From assembly GCA_021780055.1 (NCBI GenBank), contig JAJXZM010000534.1, positions 1 through 21,222 on the forward strand: a stretch of DNA of 21,222 nucleotides. The letters run 5' to 3'. The notes beneath the pieces were generated by a model. The model was not told the origin of the DNA. It was given only the letters and a program-made list of their open reading frames with translations, and searched no databases. Below are positions 7,170 through 17,223 of this stretch, in pieces. The stretch is from Acidobacteriota bacterium (lineage in GTDB: Bacteria; Acidobacteriota; Terriglobia; UBA7540). The translations under genes were made by a program, and so were the position numbers. Position 1 is the first letter of the stretch. Every line of letters begins with the position of its first letter.

Positions 7170-7818
7170 TATACGACTGTGGCGTTCACGTTAGGTGCGG
7201 ACGAGGATGGCGTTCGCTGCCAGTTTGAAGAGGGCTGGGGAGGCGGAGCCACAGGTTGGGATTAACCGGATGGATCGTGCCTCAGGCATGCGTGGTTGCC
7301 GAGTAGCCGGTCGAGGTAGGACCTAGGGTTCAATACCTATCGACCTACGCTTGCATTTACCGTTGTCCTGCAAATTACCGTGAATATTGGCGATGTCCAG
7401 CTCAGATGGGAATTGCTGAATCAGGTTCAATTTGGCCCGTTGAAGAGCTTTTGGCCAAATTGTCGTCCAGGGGACTTCATCCCCGTATCCCGTCTCTCTT
7501 AACGAAACTCAACCCCTTGGAATACTGTTAGTTTTGACAGTCGCGGCCGTATTACTTGCGGGTTAGCGTGATAAAAGCGGTGATTTCTGGAATATTCATG
7601 CCAGCGCGCACCGCAGGACTCATTGCAGGTTCAACTTGAAAGCTGTGTTCCCGAACAAACGATTCGAGTGCGAACTCGATCGAGCTATGGGCTCAATACA
7701 TCTGCCTCCACAGGCAGTTGAATTCCAGAGTTGAGAAAGGTCATGTGTGCTTGTGGTTAGTCGGAGGAGTTCCAGTCGGGTATCAGGCACAACTAAATTG
7801 TGAACCACGGAGAATAAA
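7170..7818. other. Long intergenic region upstream of the DUF3300-DUF2950 pair
   Basis: About 650 bases without a convincing gene. It contains one strong 20-bp box (7523-7542). A small hairpin TGCC-TCA-GGCA lies in the early part. A GTTCAAT near 7330 looks like part of a tRNA T-loop, but no tRNA cloverleaf can be drawn. The length suggests a long leader or several control elements for the next operon. Confidence 0.5.
7523..7542 (+). promoter_or_regulatory. Repeated 20-bp box, copy 4 (upstream of DUF3300 gene)
   Basis: On the plus strand the site is TACTGTTAGTTTTGACAGTC, aligned with copies 1-3 and 5. It points toward the DUF3300 gene, 277 bases upstream of its start. Without a -10 box at the normal distance it looks more like a binding site than a promoter. 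Confidence 0.6.
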
Positions 7819-9117
7819 ATGAGAGTCTCGGGAAAAATGGCATTCAGGCAATCCACTTGTCTGCTTCTGGCATTTGCCTTGGCAGGTGTAACCTGCCCGC
7901 TCAGCGGCAGTGCTTACCCGGTTTCTCAGGCGTCCACCACAAACGGGCAGGGCGCTCCGAAAATTCCAGCCGACCAGCTTGATTCACTGGTGGCACCCAT
8001 TGCACTTTACCCGGACCCACTCATCGCCCAAGTGTTAGCCGCTTCCACCTACCCGTTGGAGATTGTCCAGCTTCAGCAATGGTTAGAAAAGAATAAGAAT
8101 TTGAAGGACAAAGCCTTGGCAGACGCTGTTGCGAAACAGCCTTGGGACCCGAGTATTCAGGCCATGGCGGCACTGCCCGACGTTGTGAAGCGGCTGGCTG
8201 ATGATATTCAATGGACCACTGATCTCGGAAACGCCTTCCTTGCGCAACAGAGTGACGTCATGGATTCCGTGCAGCGCATGCGTCAAAAAGCCCAGAGTAC
8301 CGGCAATTTGAAATCGAACGAGCAGCAGAAGGTGGAAACCAAGGTCATAGAAAATAAAAGTGTCATCGTCGTCCAGCAAGCCAGCCCCGAAGTTGTGTAT
8401 GTGCCATCCTACAACCCCACGGTCGTTTACGGTCCTCCCGTTTATCCCTACCCACCCATTTACTATCCCCCACCAGGATATTATGCCGCAGGTATGGCGA
8501 TTTCCTTCGGCGTTGGCGTGGCCATGGGGGCAATGTGGAGTGGAGGATGGGGATGGGGCTGCGGCTGGGGCGGTAATAATGATATCACCATCAATAGGAA
8601 TAACAATTTCAACCGCAACACGAACGTCTCAGGTGGCAACCGTAACCGTGTGTCGAACCAGCCTGCCGGAGGCAGGGGCAATTGGCAGCACAACCCCCAA
8701 CACCGCGGTGGCGCGCCCTATGCTGACCGGGGGACGGCAGACAGATTTGGTGGCACTACACGCGGAGACTCCCTGGCTAATCGCCAGGCAGGCGCACGGC
8801 AGCAAATCAGCCGGGAGGGTGGCAATCTCGGCAGTAGTCGCGGTGGAGGGGCAGGCGTGAGCAACCGCGCTGCGGGAGGCGCCGCGGGCGGCCGTGCTGA
8901 AGTGAGCGATCGCTCTAGGGGCGCGGGCGGGGACCGTGTTGGCGACCGCAGCGTCCAAAGCCGCCCCAGCGGCGGAGACCGAAGCGCTTTCGGCGGCGGT
9001 GGCGGCTTTAACGGCAGCAGCGCCCGGGCCAGCAGCAGCCGGGGATCTTCCAGCATGGGATCTTCACGTAGCTCCGGTGGTGGCGGCAGGAGAGGCGGTG
9101 GAGGGCGCCGAAGATAA
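7819..9117 (+). CDS. DUF3300 family exported protein with RGG-like tail
   Basis: A 432-residue exported protein. A signal peptide covers about residues 1-32 (STCLLLAFALAGVTC). The DUF3300 domain runs from about 50 to 205 with the family hallmarks LVAPIALYPDPLIAQVLAAS, LEIVQLQQWL, QPWDPSIQAMAALPDV and VYVPSYNPTVVYG. A Pro/Tyr-rich stretch and a glycine-rich segment that could cross or touch a membrane follow (about 210-255). The last 170 residues or so are Asn-rich and then Gly-, Arg- and Ser-rich, ending GGGGRRGGGGRRR. Function is unknown for the family. The ATG has GGAGAATAAA just upstream, a leader almost repeated before the next gene. It forms a tight pair with the DUF2950 gene, 24 bases downstream, a pairing I recall as recurrent. 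Confidence 0.9.
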   Translation: MRVSGKMAFRQSTCLLLAFALAGVTCPLSGSAYPVSQASTTNGQGAPKIPADQLDSLVAPIALYPDPLIAQVLAASTYPLEIVQLQQWLEKNKNLKDKALADAVAKQPWDPSIQAMAALPDVVKRLADDIQWTTDLGNAFLAQQSDVMDSVQRMRQKAQSTGNLKSNEQQKVETKVIENKSVIVVQQASPEVVYVPSYNPTVVYGPPVYPYPPIYYPPPGYYAAGMAISFGVGVAMGAMWSGGWGWGCGWGGNNDITINRNNNFNRNTNVSGGNRNRVSNQPAGGRGNWQHNPQHRGGAPYADRGTADRFGGTTRGDSLANRQAGARQQISREGGNLGSSRGGGAGVSNRAAGGAAGGRAEVSDRSRGAGGDRVGDRSVQSRPSGGDRSAFGGGGGFNGSSARASSSRGSSSMGSSRSSGGGGRRGGGGRRR

Positions 9118-9141
9118 TTGTGCATTTTAGGGAGAATAAAC

Positions 9142-10131
9142 ATGAAGCCCATATTCGAGATCAGCAGTCGCATCAAGCAATTCTGCGTTTGCTTCGGGAT
9201 CGTCTGTCTGTGTTTGCTGTTCCTGGCTGCCAGCGCCGGGGCGCAGACGACGAACCCGGGGTCGAATTCACAATCTTCTCCCGTTCGAAGTCCTGAAGTC
9301 TTTGCGACGCCCCAGCAGGCAGCTGATGCGCTGCTTGAGGCAGCGGGAAACTTCGATGTGCCGCGTCTCGAGGAGATTTTCGGGTCCGAGGGCGAGGACA
9401 TTGTTCTCACTGGCGAGACAGGTCGTGACAAGGAGGTGTCCCTGGAGTTTGCCGCGAAAGGCCGCGAGAAGACGAGTGTTTCAATGGACCCAAAGTATCC
9501 TAGACGCGCGTTTCTTTTGATCGGCAAGGACGATTGGCCGTTTCCGGTCCCCATTGTCAACAAGGGCAACTGGTGGGTCTTCGACGCCAAGGCCGGCCAG
9601 CAGGAACTCCTCTACCGCCGCATCGGCAGAAACGAGTTGGATGCCATCGAAGTTTGCCGCGGATACGTTGAGGCGCAGTACGAGTACGCATTTGAGAAGC
9701 GAGAGGGCTATACCGTGAACCAGTACGCCCAGCACATCGTCAGCACATCAGGTAAGCAGGATGGTCTGGCCTGGCGCAATGAAGATGGCACGTGGGGTGG
9801 CCCTATCGGCGAAACCATCGCCCTAGCGATTGAACAGGGATACAACCTCAAGGCTGAGCCCTATCACGGTTATTTTTTCAAGATTCTTAAAGGGCAGGGC
9901 CCGGCCGCCCCTTTGGGGCAGATGAATTATGTGATCGAGGGCGCAATGATCGGCGGGTTCGCACTTGTCGCCGCGCCGGCTGAATATGGCGTAACGGGCA
10001 TCAAGACTTTCATGGTCAGCCAGGATGGAGTCGTCTACGAAAAGGACTTCGGGGAGAATACACTCGATGTCTTCAAGCAAATGGAACTTTTCAACCCGGA
10101 TAAGACCTGGAATCCTGTGCTGGAGCAGTGA
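9142..10131 (+). CDS. DUF2950 family exported protein
   Basis: A 329-residue exported protein. The start at 9142 is chosen over the longer frame because GGGAGAATAAAC precedes it and the product then opens with a normal signal peptide (KQFCVCFGIVCLCLLFLAAS, cleavage near SAGA-QTT). Family features include FATPQQAADALLEAAGNFDV near the start of the mature protein, LLYRRIGRNELDAIEVCRGY in the middle, then EPYHGYFFKILKGQGPAAP and FALVAAPAEYGVTGIKTFMV near the end. DUF2950 proteins are periplasmic or surface proteins of unknown role. The gene is 24 bases after the DUF3300 gene and is probably translated from the same message. Its stop lies only 4 bases from that of the convergent gene at 10136. 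Confidence 0.9.
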   Translation: MKPIFEISSRIKQFCVCFGIVCLCLLFLAASAGAQTTNPGSNSQSSPVRSPEVFATPQQAADALLEAAGNFDVPRLEEIFGSEGEDIVLTGETGRDKEVSLEFAAKGREKTSVSMDPKYPRRAFLLIGKDDWPFPVPIVNKGNWWVFDAKAGQQELLYRRIGRNELDAIEVCRGYVEAQYEYAFEKREGYTVNQYAQHIVSTSGKQDGLAWRNEDGTWGGPIGETIALAIEQGYNLKAEPYHGYFFKILKGQGPAAPLGQMNYVIEGAMIGGFALVAAPAEYGVTGIKTFMVSQDGVVYEKDFGENTLDVFKQMELFNPDKTWNPVLEQ

Positions 10132-10135
10132 ATTC

Positions 10136-10714
10136 CTATTTCCAAGCTCGGACGTTTACAACCTTTATATACTGATTGCCATAACTTTCAATTTCATACT
10201 TGCCTTCCTTTTTGTTGAACCGGATTCTTGCCGCGGCCATGATCTGTCCAACTCCCTCTCCCCGTGCGTTCAGCCTGACTTGCATGAACCCGAATGGGTA
10301 ATCTGTGGATCGGCCGCTGTGGTAAAGTTCAAGGAATGGCATATTGCGGGCGGTCACCAGGGTGATCAACGTATCCTGGCCATCCTGCCTTTTTCGAGCG
10401 ACAGCTATTTCGTTGCCGACTCGCCCAGTTACACTGAGCCGTTCCACATCTTCCTTCTCCAGCGCCCTGCGAAGGGCCTCGGGACCCTTCTCCTTGACGA
10501 GGTCAGCAAACCTCTGCACTTCTTCGTCGGCTGTGTAGCGGTTAATCCGGAAGTCGAACTGAACGGATCTGCCACCCACGGCTCCGCCGGTTCCAATGGC
10601 CACACCGGAATAGGCTTCCGATTTCTTCCCGGTCTCCTGCCCTTCGGAGGAAGACAACAGAAACAAGCTTCCCAGGGCTAGAAGAATCGCCCATCTTCCT
10701 GTTCGCCTGATCAT
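10136..10714 (-). CDS. Exported protein of unknown function
   Basis: I do not recognise a named family. The 192-residue product starts with a signal peptide (WAILLALGSLFLLSSSEG). The mature part opens with a glycine-rich stretch (YSGVAIGTGGAVGGRSVQFD) and continues as a compact mixed alpha/beta domain with RYTADEEVQRFADLVKEKGP and TLITLVTARNMPFLELYHSG, ending with basic strands around KIEGKY-like residues and NQYIKVVNVRAWK. Only one ATG (10714) suits the signal peptide; upstream is a weak GGTTGAAG. The gene converges with the DUF2950 gene with 4 bases between stop codons, so transcripts may collide or share a termination zone. A periplasmic location is likely. Confidence 0.75.
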   Translation of the reverse strand: MIRRTGRWAILLALGSLFLLSSSEGQETGKKSEAYSGVAIGTGGAVGGRSVQFDFRINRYTADEEVQRFADLVKEKGPEALRRALEKEDVERLSVTGRVGNEIAVARKRQDGQDTLITLVTARNMPFLELYHSGRSTDYPFGFMQVRLNARGEGVGQIMAAARIRFNKKEGKYEIESYGNQYIKVVNVRAWK

Positions 10715-10928
10715 GCTTCAACCATTACCTGCGCAGTACGGCAAAGACGCGCGGCGCTCCGGAGAAAATTGAACGCAGCGGCGTATTCATCGAGAAGATT
10801 ATCGAGCAATCCTCTCCGTCACCTCAGCCGAGGGGCCGAAATCGCAGACGCAAAGCATCAGAGATCACGAAGCACACAACATAGAGTGTGTTTGTTTCGA
10901 CTCTGCCGCGGTCGTAGAATCACCCCAC

Positions 10929-11441
10929 CTATTCAAGAACCGGGATTTCAGATGCCAATTCCAGGTCGATCATTAAGGTGAGCCGCCTGTCAATTTGATA
11001 GAATTTCGCGGCGCGTTTTGGCCCCAGGACTTTCTCGAACCTTGGCCAATATTTCGCCCGGGTATCATAGACCGACTTGTCCATTTCAAACATCCGGCCG
11101 GTAAGATCGGTCGCTTTGGCATCGGACATATGGTCGTAATTCTCGGCGTACTCTTTAATGATCTGATACTTTGCATCCCCCATCCTTTGCTGTTCGTTGG
11201 CATATTCCCTGTACGCCGGCCAGAAGCCACTAGCCTCGGCATCTGTGAACTGCATTGCTTTGGAGAGGAGATCCATCTTCATCGACTGAACGTCCTGCCT
11301 GAGCAGTGCAATGTCAGATTCGCTGAGGGCTTTCGAAACGACGGTCAAGGTCTCCGAAGTACTTTCTGTCTGTGCAACTGCCAGACTGGCTAGACCTGCC
11401 AAAAACACTACTTGCAACGCAAGAATTATGATCCTTTTCAA
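10929..11441 (-). CDS. Spy/CpxP-like exported helical protein, paralogue 1 (TTG start)
   Basis: A 170-residue exported protein. The start is TTG at 11441: AGGAGGTG lies just upstream and the product then begins with a clean signal peptide (KRIIILALQVVFLAGLASLA, cut near VAQ-TES). A longer frame to 11621 has no such site. The mature protein is nearly all helix and rich in charged and aromatic residues: FWPAYREYANEQQRMG, IIKEYAENYDHMSDAKATDL, GPKRAAKFYQIDRRLTLMID. The pattern of short turns starting helices (FTDAEA, MSDAKA, LGPKRA) recalls the LTxxQ repeats of the Spy/CpxP periplasmic chaperone family, but the match is loose. It is a clear paralogue of the product at 20582-21100. Its neighbour upstream encodes a glycine-zipper protein. 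Confidence 0.8.
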   Translation of the reverse strand: MKRIIILALQVVFLAGLASLAVAQTESTSETLTVVSKALSESDIALLRQDVQSMKMDLLSKAMQFTDAEASGFWPAYREYANEQQRMGDAKYQIIKEYAENYDHMSDAKATDLTGRMFEMDKSVYDTRAKYWPRFEKVLGPKRAAKFYQIDRRLTLMIDLELASEIPVLE

Positions 11442-11650
11442 CTTGCACCTCCTCGACTTGCCGAACTCACGCACACCTATAAACGACGATGACGTGGTTC
11501 GGTCCGACACCACTACAGCAACTGCGGTCATTGTTGTTTGAAGGTTTCCGACACCTTCCGAAAATGGCCGACGCTGCGGCCCCGACACCACATCAGGCGT
11601 CAAATTCTCTTCCCCGAACAATCACTGAGCCTCACGGGATGGGCGCAGGT

Positions 11651-12199
11651 TCACTTTACAGAGTATCCGCGCCCGTCCATGCAACCGGCGAAGGCCTTTT
11701 TGAAAACGTCCAGCGTCTGCTGCTTTTGCTGGCCGGCGGCAGCTTCCGCTTGCTTCTCGGCCTGCTTGTTGGCCTTCTTCTGCTGGCGCCGCCCGCGCAC
11801 CGCACCCGCGGTTGCTCCTACAGCTGCACCCGTACCCGTATCCCCAGCAATTGCGCCGATCGCGGCCCCTGCTGCCGCCCCTCCGGCTGCTCCTTTTGCT
11901 CCGCCTCCTTTGGCCTTTTGGGCCTCCTGTGGCGGCGGTGCGGAAGCGGCGGGATCAATGCCCGTCTGTTGTTTCGCCCAGATGTAACACTCGTTCTCGT
12001 CCTTCTGTTGCTGGGCCGCGCTTTGATTGTTTTTGGGATACGGGAACATACCCAGACGTGCAGCCGGCGACTGCTGCGCTGCGGAAGCCTGGGCGGTTGA
12101 GGATTGCTGCTGGGCTGATTCACCGGCAAAGAGATCTGCAAAACTCAACGCCATGACGCAAACGACGAACAGGAAAACAAGTCTTTCGATACTTCGCAT
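11651..12199 (-). CDS. Exported glycine-zipper protein (YMGG-like)
   Basis: A 182-residue exported protein. ATG 12199 follows GGAGGAAAAAG and gives a signal peptide (RLVFLFVVCVMALSFADLF); the frame upstream of it is not used. Residues 30-70 are Gln-, Ser- and Ala-rich, then CYIWAKQQTGIDP (Cys71), a glycine zipper at about 98-136 (GAAAGAAIGAIAGDTGTG), a Lys/Gln/Ala-rich helix, and the C-terminal motif AFAGCMDGRGYSVK (Cys173). This order of conserved WA-QTG-DP box, zipper and C-MDGRGY end is typical of Gly-zipper proteins annotated as YMGG-like. The two cysteines could pair in the periplasm. Such proteins are thought to insert into or line membranes; the exact role is unknown. It is followed by the Spy/CpxP-like gene 209 bases downstream. 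Confidence 0.82.
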   Translation of the reverse strand: MRSIERLVFLFVVCVMALSFADLFAGESAQQQSSTAQASAAQQSPAARLGMFPYPKNNQSAAQQQKDENECYIWAKQQTGIDPAASAPPPQEAQKAKGGGAKGAAGGAAAGAAIGAIAGDTGTGAAVGATAGAVRGRRQQKKANKQAEKQAEAAAGQQKQQTLDVFKKAFAGCMDGRGYSVK

Positions 12200-12410
12200 C
12201 TTTTTCCTCCATCGGGATCGTTCTGAAAAACTGAGGAATCCGACCCTGATCATCGGTCTACCCTGTGATTTCCTACTCATTTGGGCTCAACATGCCCTTG
12301 TCGTCGTATGTGCGTCTACAGGGCATTCATCATGTCACGTACAAAATCGCTTGGACATCTCGCATCAGGGCCGGTCCCGTGTCGATATCTACAAACTGCT
12401 CAGGGCCGTC

Positions 12411-13997
12411 TCACGGCTGGGGGCGTTGGTTCGACGGGCCCGTCGATGGACCCGCTGGTCCTTGCGGTCCGCTCCACTGCGCGTCTTGCAGCTTCCAGCC
12501 GCCACCGAGCGCTTTATAAAGTTGGACGATGACCAAGCGTCGGTTGAGTTCGGTCTGGACAAGGTAGTTTTGCGCAGGAAAAAGTTGCTGCTGTGCTTCG
12601 AGAACTTCATAGTAGCTTGCCTTGCCGGCAATATAGCGTTGAAGGGAGACCTTAACCGAATCTTCATATGCCTGCACAGCAAGTGCCTGCTGCTCACGGA
12701 CCCCCTCATACTCCTGGCGGGAAATCAAGGCGTTGGAAACATCCTGAAAGGCCACCAGGGCCGTCTGCTTGTATTGAAGCACCGTCTGTTCCCAATACGC
12801 GATAGCCTGCCGCTTCTTGGCCCGGAGAGCACCACCCTGATAGATCGGCCCTGCGGCGTTCGCTAAGGCACTCCAGAAGTTCAGGCCGTCGGCGGCATAG
12901 TCGGAGAGCGGAAAACCGCCACGTCCAAGGAACGCAGTGAGGCTGAATTGCGGGAATAAATTGGCAGTTGCTACTCCAACTTGAGCGTTGGCTGCCCGCA
13001 CCTGTTCCTCAGCTGCCATCACATCCGGCCGGCGTTCCAGCAGGGCGGAGGGCAAGCCTGCCGGGACCGTAGGCGGAATGCTCTGGTCGAGCAGCTTGGC
13101 ACTGCGTGCAACAGGCCCCGGGTTTTGCCCCAACAAAACATTGATCTGATTTTCTTTCAGTCCAATCTGCCGCCGGAGCTCGGGAATACTCGCGGCAGCA
13201 GTCGCCTTGGCGGCGGCGGCGCGGGAGGTATCCAATTTGGAGGCAACGCCCCCTTCTAAGCGCTGCGTGAACAGGGTTAATGTCTCGTCAAAGGAAGTGG
13301 TTGTCTGCTTAGCGATTTCAAGCTGTGAATCCAAGGCAAGCAACTCGAAGTAAGCCTGGGCGACGTCGCTGACCAGCGAGAGCATGACTGCTCTCTTCCC
13401 TTCCTCGGTTGCAAGATATTGAGCCCGTGCCGCCTCGTTCAAACGCCGGATGCGACCCCAAACGTCGGCCTCCCATCCAACGCTCAGAGCCGTCCAGAGG
13501 ACGCTTTTCGACTCTGACTCAGTCTGCCCCGCGCCGGCGATTGCTCCCAGAGGGTTCTTGGTGCCGCCAATCGCCACGGTGTAGCCGATTCCCGGGCGGT
13601 ATTGTGCCTTGGCCTGGTCGGCCATCTGGCGTGCCTGCTCGATCCGGGTCACGGCTATGGCCAGGTTATAGTTATTGGCCAGAGCATTCTTGACGATTTC
13701 TGCCAGAGTTTCATCCTTGAAGACTTCCCACCACGGCAAGTCGGCAAGTGATGCTTCCTGTGCCGCTACTTCCGCGCCCCTGAAGGCGGGTGGCGCATTC
13801 ACTTTGGGACGACTGTACTTGGGACCAAGCAGGCAGGCGGGAAGAACCATCACCAATGGCAAAAGGAGGAGTAGCAAGACCACACTGAACTTGCCACTCC
13901 CATTGCGCGGCCCCATCCGCCCTGAACCCAAAGCCCGGGCATCAGACTCCGGATGGCTGGGATTCTCGTTAATTGCGGTGTGGCTCTTCTTGTTCAT
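12411..13997 (-). CDS. RND efflux outer-membrane factor, NodT/OprM-type lipoprotein
   Basis: The outer-membrane channel of a tripartite efflux pump. The 528-residue product has a signal peptide preceded by an unusually long polar N-terminus of about 35 residues, then a lipoprotein box LPAC followed by [11 protein letters not shown], the standard start of NodT-family factors. Two OEP repeats follow, with family motifs such as [59 protein letters not shown] and [17 protein letters not shown]. The tail is Pro- and Gly-rich. ATG 13997 overlaps the permease stop by 4 bases (ATGA), showing translational coupling; an in-frame ATG at residue 28 could be a second start. Last gene of the pump operon. 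Confidence 0.93.
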   Translation of the reverse strand: MNKKSHTAINENPSHPESDARALGSGRMGPRNGSGKFSVVLLLLLLPLVMVLPACLLGPKYSRPKVNAPPAFRGAEVAAQEASLADLPWWEVFKDETLAEIVKNALANNYNLAIAVTRIEQARQMADQAKAQYRPGIGYTVAIGGTKNPLGAIAGAGQTESESKSVLWTALSVGWEADVWGRIRRLNEAARAQYLATEEGKRAVMLSLVSDVAQAYFELLALDSQLEIAKQTTTSFDETLTLFTQRLEGGVASKLDTSRAAAAKATAAASIPELRRQIGLKENQINVLLGQNPGPVARSAKLLDQSIPPTVPAGLPSALLERRPDVMAAEEQVRAANAQVGVATANLFPQFSLTAFLGRGGFPLSDYAADGLNFWSALANAAGPIYQGGALRAKKRQAIAYWEQTVLQYKQTALVAFQDVSNALISRQEYEGVREQQALAVQAYEDSVKVSLQRYIAGKASYYEVLEAQQQLFPAQNYLVQTELNRRLVIVQLYKALGGGWKLQDAQWSGPQGPAGPSTGPSNQRPQP

Positions 13998-16900
13998 TTG
14001 TTACCGCTGCCTATGGTGCCGGAGTCGACATGTTTCGGTCCAGCAAATCGTTCAACCAAATAGAACAAGGCAGGAATGATGAAGATTGCGATGGCGCTGG
14101 CGGCCGACATGCCGCCGATGACCGCACTCCCCATCACTTGCCGCGATATCGCGCCGGCACCTGTCGCTTTCCAGAGAGGGACGCATCCGAGGATAAACGC
14201 GAAAGAGGTCATCAGGATAGGGCGCAGCCGGAGCCTTGCACCTTCTAGCGCGGCGTCCACTATCGGACGGCCCTTTTCGGATTCCATCTTGGCAAACTCA
14301 ACAATCAAGATGGCGTTCTTGGCTGCTAGACCTATCAGCATGATCAGGCCTATTTGCGCATAGACGTTGGTCTCAAAGGACAGGCTCTCGAATCGGCGCA
14401 AATAGAGAACGCCAAGAGCGCCAAATACCGCAACGGGCGTACTTAGCAGGACACTGAAAGGCAGCGTCCAGCTCTCGTACAGCGCCGCCAATATGAGAAA
14501 AACGAAGAGCACCGAGAATCCGAAGATCACTGCGGGCGGTATGCCTTTCTGTGCTTTCTGCTCCTGGTAGGACATTCCCATGTAGTCGAAGCCCATTTCT
14601 CGCGGCATCGTCTGGGCAAACACCTCCTCGAGCACCTTCATGGCCTGGGCGGAGCTATAACCAGTGGCTGCACTGCCATTGATCTGCGCCGCCTGATACA
14701 TGTTGTAATGCATGGTGTACTCCGGGCCGAGCCGTGGTTCGATCGAGGCAACGGCGGAGAGCGGCACCATTTGGCTCAGGCCGTTACGGACATAAAAGCG
14801 ACCCACGTTTTCGGGCTGAGTCCGGTATTTACCCTCGGCTTGGACGTAAACCTGCCACGTGCGTCCAAAGCGGTTGAAGAAGTTAATAAAGGCGCCGCCC
14901 ATGAACGCCTGCATCGTCTGGTAAACATCGCTGAGGGCTACCCCCTGCTTTAACACCTTATCGCGATCCACTTTGGAATAAAGCTGTGGAACCGAAGGCA
15001 GAGCCACGGTGAAAACACCGGAAAGTTCGGGCCGCTTGCGCGCCTCGCTGAGAAACTTGGTAAGATTCTGCGTGAGGAACTGGACACCTTGTCCGGACCG
15101 GTCTTCGAGGACAAACTGGAATCCCCCTGAGGCGCCCACACCGGGTATGGCGGGTGGTGGAACAGCAACGGCAATCCCGCCCGCAATTCGCCTCAGGGCA
15201 GCGTTCATGCGGGCCTTGACGGCCGTATATTGCTCTTCGGGGGCCGGGCGCTCTTTCCACTCTTTCAAGCTCACCCAGAAGAAGGCGCTGTATACATTCT
15301 GAACGCCACTCAACATATTGAAGCCCATCACGGTGGTCACGTGGGCGACACCGGGAATGCTCTTGAGGACTTGTTCAACCTGGCTGGCGACCGCGTCTGT
15401 ACGTTGAATCGAGGAGGCGTCCGGAAGCTGTAATATGACGTACGCATAACCCTGGTCTTCATCGGGCAGAAAGCTGGTGGGAAGTTTGCCACCAAACCAT
15501 CCGGCCAGGGCGGTGAAACCCAGCAGCAAAATAAGGGTGAATCCCCATTTGCGAATCAGCACGCCGCACCAGCTCACGTAGCCTCGCGTCGCCTTGCCGA
15601 AAATGTTATTGAACCCGCGGAAGAACGCCGCCAGCGGGCCTCGGGACTCCTTCTTGGGCCGAAGCAGCAGGGCGCCAAGCGCCGGGCTCAGGGTGAGTGC
15701 GTTGAAGGCTGAGATAATCACTGAGACCGCGATGGTGACAGCGAACTGCTGATAGAGGCGTCCGGTGATGCCGGGAATAAAGGCCGTAGGTACAAATACG
15801 GCTGAGAGCACGATGGCGATGCCGATTACCGGCCCGGAGACCTCCTCCATAGCCTTCAAGGACGCGTCCTTGGGCGACAATCCCTGTTCGATGTGATTTT
15901 CAATTGCCTCGACCACCACAATGGCATCGTCCACAACCAGACCAATCGCCAGAACCAGCCCGAAGAGCGAGAGGGTGTTGATGGAGAAACCGAGCAAAGG
16001 AAAGAGCATGAAAGTGCCAATCAACGACACGGGCACGGCAAGAAGGGGAATCAACGTGGCGCGCCATCCTTGTAGAAAGATGAACACCACCAGGATAACC
16101 AGCACGATGGCTTCCAGCAGAGTCTTCAGAATCTCGTGGATGCCCTCCGTAACAGGAATCGTTGTGTCGAGAGCAGTGGCATATTGGAGGCCGGGCGGGA
16201 AACGCTGCTTCAATCGCTCCATCACGTCCCTGGCTCCTTTAGCGGCAGCGACCGCATTGGATCCGGGTAGTTGGTAGACTGCAACGACAGCCGCCGGCTT
16301 GCCATCCAGGCGACCGCGCAGGTTATACACCTGGGCGCCGAGTTCGACTCGGGCCACATCCTTAACTCTCACGAGTGACCCGTCGGGATTGGCGCGAACG
16401 ACGATATCGCCAAACTGCTCCTCAGTGGTTAGACGGCCCTGGGAGATGACGGCGTAAGTGTACTGCTGCCCAGGCGGCACTGGCTCGCCGCCAACCTGTC
16501 CCGAGGGGTTCACGGTATTCTGCGCCTTCACGGCGCTGATGATTTCAGGAACAGTGATCTGCAGCTTGGCGAGCTGGTCCGGATCCACCCATAGACGCAT
16601 AGCATACTGGCCTGCTCCGAACACTGAGACGCTGGCGACCCCATAAGAGCGAGTAAGATTGTCGACGATATTGATGTAGGCGTAGTTGGCCAGGAACTGA
16701 GCGTCGTACTTACCATCCGGAGAGTACAAGTCGAACACCATAAGCGGGGCGGCGGTAGACTTCTGCACCACGACGCCTTGGGCCGTCACTTCCTGCGGAA
16801 GTTGCGAGGCCGCCTGCGTCTGCCGCATCTGGGCGAGAATCAGATCGAAATTGGGGTCGGTCGTGATATTGAAATCTACGGTCATCCACATCAAACCACT

Positions 16901-17152
16901 GTTTTGGCTTAGGGAGTACATGTACTCCATGTTGTCCACGCCACTCATCTTCTGTTCGATGGGCGTTGCCACGGACTGGTCTGCCGTCAACGCATCGGCT
17001 CCTGGGTAAGTGGCTTGTACCTGGATTTGAGGATCGGCGATGTTAGGAAACTGTGCGGTGGGAAGGCTGAAGATTGCTACTCCCCCGACGATGACCATGA
17101 GGATTGAAATCACCATGGCCACAATAGGACGTTCTATAAAGAATTTAGACAT
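13994..17152 (-). CDS. RND efflux permease, HAE1 (AcrB/MexB) family
   Basis: The inner-membrane proton-driven pump subunit. The length of 1052 residues matches AcrB. It starts [20 protein letters not shown], normal for the family. Membrane helix 4 has [20 protein letters not shown] with D408-D409, the proton-relay pair of AcrB, and helix 10 has [15 protein letters not shown] with Lys945. Porter-domain markers include [10 protein letters not shown] and the NPSGQVGG loop. HAE1 pumps expel hydrophobic and amphiphilic compounds such as antibiotics, detergents and dyes; the substrate cannot be read from sequence. The gene follows the adaptor after 117 bases that hold two competing hairpins, and overlaps the outer-membrane factor gene by 4 bases. 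No strong ribosome binding site is seen before ATG 17152. Confidence 0.96.
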   Translation of the reverse strand: MSKFFIERPIVAMVISILMVIVGGVAIFSLPTAQFPNIADPQIQVQATYPGADALTADQSVATPIEQKMSGVDNMEYMYSLSQNSGLMWMTVDFNITTDPNFDLILAQMRQTQAASQLPQEVTAQGVVVQKSTAAPLMVFDLYSPDGKYDAQFLANYAYINIVDNLTRSYGVASVSVFGAGQYAMRLWVDPDQLAKLQITVPEIISAVKAQNTVNPSGQVGGEPVPPGQQYTYAVISQGRLTTEEQFGDIVVRANPDGSLVRVKDVARVELGAQVYNLRGRLDGKPAAVVAVYQLPGSNAVAAAKGARDVMERLKQRFPPGLQYATALDTTIPVTEGIHEILKTLLEAIVLVILVVFIFLQGWRATLIPLLAVPVSLIGTFMLFPLLGFSINTLSLFGLVLAIGLVVDDAIVVVEAIENHIEQGLSPKDASLKAMEEVSGPVIGIAIVLSAVFVPTAFIPGITGRLYQQFAVTIAVSVIISAFNALTLSPALGALLLRPKKESRGPLAAFFRGFNNIFGKATRGYVSWCGVLIRKWGFTLILLLGFTALAGWFGGKLPTSFLPDEDQGYAYVILQLPDASSIQRTDAVASQVEQVLKSIPGVAHVTTVMGFNMLSGVQNVYSAFFWVSLKEWKERPAPEEQYTAVKARMNAALRRIAGGIAVAVPPPAIPGVGASGGFQFVLEDRSGQGVQFLTQNLTKFLSEARKRPELSGVFTVALPSVPQLYSKVDRDKVLKQGVALSDVYQTMQAFMGGAFINFFNRFGRTWQVYVQAEGKYRTQPENVGRFYVRNGLSQMVPLSAVASIEPRLGPEYTMHYNMYQAAQINGSAATGYSSAQAMKVLEEVFAQTMPREMGFDYMGMSYQEQKAQKGIPPAVIFGFSVLFVFLILAALYESWTLPFSVLLSTPVAVFGALGVLYLRRFESLSFETNVYAQIGLIMLIGLAAKNAILIVEFAKMESEKGRPIVDAALEGARLRLRPILMTSFAFILGCVPLWKATGAGAISRQVMGSAVIGGMSAASAIAIFIIPALFYLVERFAGPKHVDSGTIGSGNK

Positions 17153-17223
17153 GATGTTTGGCTATGGGGCCTGCAGTGGGGAGATCTGATCCGTCTCGGT
17201 CAGCTATTGACCCCGCAGATGCC

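Noticed and set aside
7255..7375. tRNA-like stretch with GTTCAAT
   Set aside because: No acceptor, D or anticodon stem can be paired around it; the T-arm itself has only four pairs.
2288..7542. Reading the repeated box simply as a -35 promoter element or as a sigma-54 promoter
   Set aside because: No convincing -10 hexamer lies 16-18 bases after TTGACA in the copies I checked, and the spacing does not fit the GG-N10-GC pattern of sigma-54 promoters. A binding-site reading fits better.
8718..9590. Long minus-strand open frame (290 codons) opposite the DUF3300 and DUF2950 genes
   Set aside because: It is the mirror of the Gly/Arg-rich repeats, giving Pro-, Leu- and Arg-rich nonsense; the plus-strand genes have clear families and ribosome binding sites.
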